From Sulfurimonas sp. (GTDB lineage: Bacteria > Campylobacterota > Campylobacteria > Campylobacterales > Sulfurimonadaceae), in assembly GCA_026988245.1 (NCBI GenBank), contig JALSLR010000097.1, positions 1-34,358 on the forward strand: a DNA stretch of 34,358 nucleotides. The letters run 5' to 3'. Positions 32,065-34,358 of this stretch are shown one piece after another. The notes under the pieces are model-generated. The model did no database searches. It was not told the origin of the DNA and saw only the letters and a program-made list of their open reading frames with translations. Both the position numbers and the translations under genes were made by a program. The number at the start of each line of letters is the position of its first letter. Position 1 is the stretch's first letter.

Positions 32065-33200
32065 TGAAACTTGATAGTGATTTTAGTCCCTACATGCTCT
32101 TTTGAGATTATATCTATCGTATAGTTATAGTTTTTAGAAATCTCTTCTACGATGCTAAGACCTACTCCAAAACCGCCAGCATAAGAGTTTGCTCTACTAA
32201 AGCGTTTAAAAATACTTTGAAGTTTGTCTTGTGCAATCCCGATGCCCTCGTCCTCTATCTCAAATAAATTTTGATTAAGCGTGATGTTTATCTTAGAGTC
32301 AGGATGTGAATATTTTATCGCATTGCTCAGTAGGTTGCTTATAAGCATTTTGGCTTTTGTTGGTGTAATGTTAAGGGTACATTCTTCATGAGAGTAAGTA
32401 AGAATTATGTTCTTTTTATCAAGGAGTTCATTAAAATACTCTATAGAGTTTTGAACAACATCATCAAATCTTAAACTCACGTCCTCCTCTTGTGATTCAA
32501 AGCTTATATAGCTAAGTGATTCATAGATATCATAAAGCTGTTTTGTGCTTATAGATATGTTTTGAATAATCTTAGTATCATAGCTTTGTTTTGATTTAGC
32601 TCTTGATGTGCTCATCATAAGGGCAGTGATGGGCGTGTTAAGCTCATGTGCTGTGTCTTTTACAAACTCTTCTATCTCTTGCATCTTATCACGTATGGGA
32701 CGTAAAAATATTTTCCCAAGCACAACAGCTATGATAATGATAAACATAAAGATAAGTGTAGTTACTAAAAATATCTCCTCTTTGATATTTTTTAAAGAGG
32801 ATGCGCATGAGGTACTTTGCACAACTATATGTGTAACACCAAGATGCCCAGCTGTGCCCATGGAGATAACTGTAAAAATTTTATCTTTCATGTAATAATC
32901 TTTAGAAAAGTCTACATGCTGAGCTTTGCTACCATAGAGAAGTTTTTTGTTTTTGTCATATAATCCTACACTTGCGTTGTCATACATCTTTAATTTTAAG
33001 GGTCTTTTCATCATATGTGCTTTGATTACTTCTGTAGCTATCTCATCTGCAATGTGTTTAAGTTTGTAGTAGTCATAACTCTTTTGCATGCTTGTTTGCG
33101 CAGAATAAAACCAGTAGCTTGAGGTGAACAAAAGTATGGAAGAAGAAACAAGATAAAGAGTTAAAAAAAGTCGAAAAGATTTTTGTGTTAGTTTATTCAT
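32061..33200 (-). CDS. Sensor histidine kinase
   Basis: 379 residues. Two transmembrane helices (about 10-33 and 143-167) enclose a ~110-residue periplasmic sensor. The phospho-acceptor region FVKDTAHELNTPITAL has His185. The ATP-binding domain has the N box (LISNLLSNAIKYS), G1 box (EDEGIGIAQDKL), F box (IFKRFSRAN) and G2 box (GGFGVGLSIVEEI). It resembles the ArsS/CpxA-like kinases of Campylobacterota. The periplasmic part has Cys, Met and His residues (HMMKRP, SCASS), compatible with metal sensing, but this is only a guess. I chose the ATG at 33200 with GGGAAGG before it; it overlaps the end of the regulator gene by 8 bp. Confidence 0.88.
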   Translation of the reverse strand: MNKLTQKSFRLFLTLYLVSSSILLFTSSYWFYSAQTSMQKSYDYYKLKHIADEIATEVIKAHMMKRPLKLKMYDNASVGLYDKNKKLLYGSKAQHVDFSKDYYMKDKIFTVISMGTAGHLGVTHIVVQSTSCASSLKNIKEEIFLVTTLIFMFIIIIAVVLGKIFLRPIRDKMQEIEEFVKDTAHELNTPITALMMSTSRAKSKQSYDTKIIQNISISTKQLYDIYESLSYISFESQEEDVSLRFDDVVQNSIEYFNELLDKKNIILTYSHEECTLNITPTKAKMLISNLLSNAIKYSHPDSKINITLNQNLFEIEDEGIGIAQDKLQSIFKRFSRANSYAGGFGVGLSIVEEISKNYNYTIDIISKEHVGTKITIKFH

Positions 33201-33849
33201 AAATATAGCCTTCCCCACGTATAGTTTTTATCTTATCTTTACCGATAAGTTCTCTGAGTGTCCTTATATGTGAACGGATAGTAGCATCACTTGGGATATT
33301 GTCAAAATCCCAAATATTTTGTGTTAGCTCTTCATTGCTTATCACTCTTGAGCTATTTTTGATAAGATATTCTAACATTTGAGAATCTTTTGAACTTAGA
33401 GTAATGAGTTCTTCGTTGTTGTTGAGTTGACGTTTATTAGGACAAAAAGAGATTTGAGAATCTATCTCTATATTTACCTCATTTTTAATATTAAATATCT
33501 TTTGAGTATTTTTAATGCGGGCAGCCAACTCTTCAAGCTCAAAAGGTTTTTTTACATAATCACAGGCGCCAAGTTCAAAGGCAAGTTTGAGGTACTTGGT
33601 ATCTGTATATGCAGTTATGATAATAGTTGGAGTAGTATTATTGTAGTCTCTGAGTTCTTTTAAAAGCGCTAAACCATTTTGTCCAGGGACATTAATATCA
33701 AAGATAAAAAGGTCATATCTGTTTGTTTCGAGTTTATCATAAACTTCTTTAGAAGAGTAGGCATAATCGACACTCCAGGATTCTTGTAAAAAATCTAAAA
33801 TAATATCGCTTAAAATAGCATCATCTTCCATCAGTAGTATATTCATCAT
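33193..33849 (-). CDS. OmpR family response regulator
   Basis: 218 residues. The receiver domain has acidic residues EDD at 8-10, the phosphorylated Asp51 (FIFDINVPGQNG), and the Lys in YVKKPFELEEL. The C-terminal winged helix (NEELITLSSKDSQMLEYLIKNSSRVISNEELTQNIWDFDNIPSDATIRSHIRTLRELIGKDKIKTIRGEGYIYE) is complete. Two ATGs stand in tandem at the start. It is the partner of the kinase gene it overlaps. A TACACA direct repeat in the gap upstream is a candidate binding site, so it may control the divergent Cys-rich peptide gene and itself. Confidence 0.9.
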   Translation of the reverse strand: MMNILLMEDDAILSDIILDFLQESWSVDYAYSSKEVYDKLETNRYDLFIFDINVPGQNGLALLKELRDYNNTTPTIIITAYTDTKYLKLAFELGACDYVKKPFELEELAARIKNTQKIFNIKNEVNIEIDSQISFCPNKRQLNNNEELITLSSKDSQMLEYLIKNSSRVISNEELTQNIWDFDNIPSDATIRSHIRTLRELIGKDKIKTIRGEGYIYE

Positions 33850-33892
33850 TAACCTTTATGTAAACTAAGGGACAGATTTTAACATATTTCAC

Positions 33893-33924
33893 TACACAAA
33901 CATTACACACAAGATAGATATAAT
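33893..33924 (+). promoter_or_regulatory. Candidate response-regulator site and promoter of the Cys-rich peptide gene
   Basis: TACACA at 33893-33898 and 33904-33909 form a direct repeat with an 11-bp period, the usual spacing for OmpR/PhoB-type dimers. TATAAT at 33919-33924 is a -10, so the repeat covers the -35 zone. It lies in the 108-bp divergent gap next to the response regulator gene. Confidence 0.55.
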
Positions 33925-33957
33925 TTTTTTGATATAACAAAAACACAAGGATATTCA

Positions 33958-34236
33958 ATGGGTAAGTTAAAACTATCTGCACTTCTTTTAGGAGCTGTAT
34001 TATTTTTAGGATTTGGTGCTACAAGTTTAAGTGCTGAAATGAAATGTGGCGCTGGTAAATGTGGTTCTTCAATGAGTAAAGATTCTAAGAAGTCAAAAAG
34101 TAAATGTGGCGCTGGTAAATGTGGTGATGCAAAAGCTACTAAAAAAGCGGCTAAATGTGGCGCTGGTAAATGTGGTGATGCTAAACCTGCTAAAAAAGCG
34201 GCTAAATGTGGCGCTAGAAAGTGCGGAAGTAAATAA
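33958..34236 (+). CDS. Secreted Cys-repeat peptide, HvfA/bufferin-like metal-binding RiPP precursor candidate
   Basis: 92 residues. A signal peptide (about 1-26, ending SLSA) is followed by four near-identical repeats of KCGAGKCG with eight Cys (30/35, 50/55, 67/72, 84/89) and Lys/Ala-rich spacers (DAKATKKAAK). This low-complexity pattern resembles HvfA-type precursors (EGKCG repeats), which MNIO (DUF692) enzymes modify to bind copper. Here the Glu of EGKCG is Ala, and the last unit is GARKCG. AAGGA lies before the ATG. A two-component system is divergent; the next gene begins 110 bp downstream and could be the modifying enzyme, but only its first codons are visible. Confidence 0.65.
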   Translation: MGKLKLSALLLGAVLFLGFGATSLSAEMKCGAGKCGSSMSKDSKKSKSKCGAGKCGDAKATKKAAKCGAGKCGDAKPAKKAAKCGARKCGSK

Positions 34237-34345
34237 TTACTTTAAGAGTAGAGTTTTATAGAGAGTGTAAAATAAACTGTGTAAACCTTAAAAACTAGAT
34301 TCATTTGATAAACTAATCAAGTGAATTATTTTAAAGGATTTACAC

Positions 34346-34358
34346 ATGAGCTTAATAA
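34346..34358 (+). CDS. Start of next gene (partial)
   Basis: ATG AGC TTA ATA begins at 34346 with AAAGGA 7 bases upstream. Only four codons (MSLI) lie in the window, so the product cannot be named. If the upstream peptide is HvfA-like, an MNIO/DUF692 enzyme would be expected here. Confidence 0.4.

Overview
The window looks like a chromosomal segment of a flagellated member of the Campylobacterota, closest in style to Sulfurimonas and relatives. This rests on the AT-rich sequence, the fliK-flgD-flgE block with a second long flgE, a multihaem cytochrome c, a DUF1538 transporter, a stand-alone FrdA/FrdB pair and a Cys-rich metal-binding peptide gene. The species cannot be named from sequence reading alone.

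Layout. (1) 164-6857, + strand: a lone winged-helix domain, a degenerate GGDEF-like protein, then fliK, flgD, a short flgE and a long flgE. The long flgE has its own sigma-54 promoter and a 61-bp inverted-repeat element in its leader. (2) 6903-13581, + strand: purT, a 2-hydroxyacid dehydrogenase, a YqaA-like membrane protein, a SPOR-like envelope protein, frdA-frdB without a membrane anchor, yajQ, and a helix-turn-helix/coiled-coil protein. (3) 13614-16846, - strand: a five-haem periplasmic cytochrome behind an FNR/CRP-type box, and a double DUF1538 transporter fused to a P-II-like domain. (4) 16953-31598: a tRNA-Ser(GGA) gene split in its T-loop. Its 5' part lies at 16953-17024 and its 3' part at 31575-31598, with GTTCGAAT at both junctions. 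About 14.6 kb of foreign DNA lies between. (5) 31627-34358: a membrane-anchored hypothetical, a histidine kinase/response regulator pair, a divergent Cys-rich secreted peptide (KCGAGKCG repeats), and the first codons of the next gene.

The island carries its own intact, different tRNA-Ser(GGA) at its left end, a decayed tyrosine integrase next to it, an AraC-type regulator, and envelope genes: two DUF1254/DUF1214 lipoproteins, a PafA-like phosphatase, a beta-barrel protein, a fatty acid cis/trans isomerase (Cti), a phospholipase-D-like lipoprotein and a DUF5329 protein. It also holds a hipBA module with paired operators and several decayed genes. Four transcription units in the island, two on each strand, share the upstream box TTTTG-TTTNNN-GGAYAGAC fused to a -35 element. 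I infer a self-contained envelope-remodelling regulon, probably run by the island's AraC protein. This shared box and the replaced tRNA are the most interesting observations in the window.

All functional calls come from motif recognition and reading; no database search was possible.
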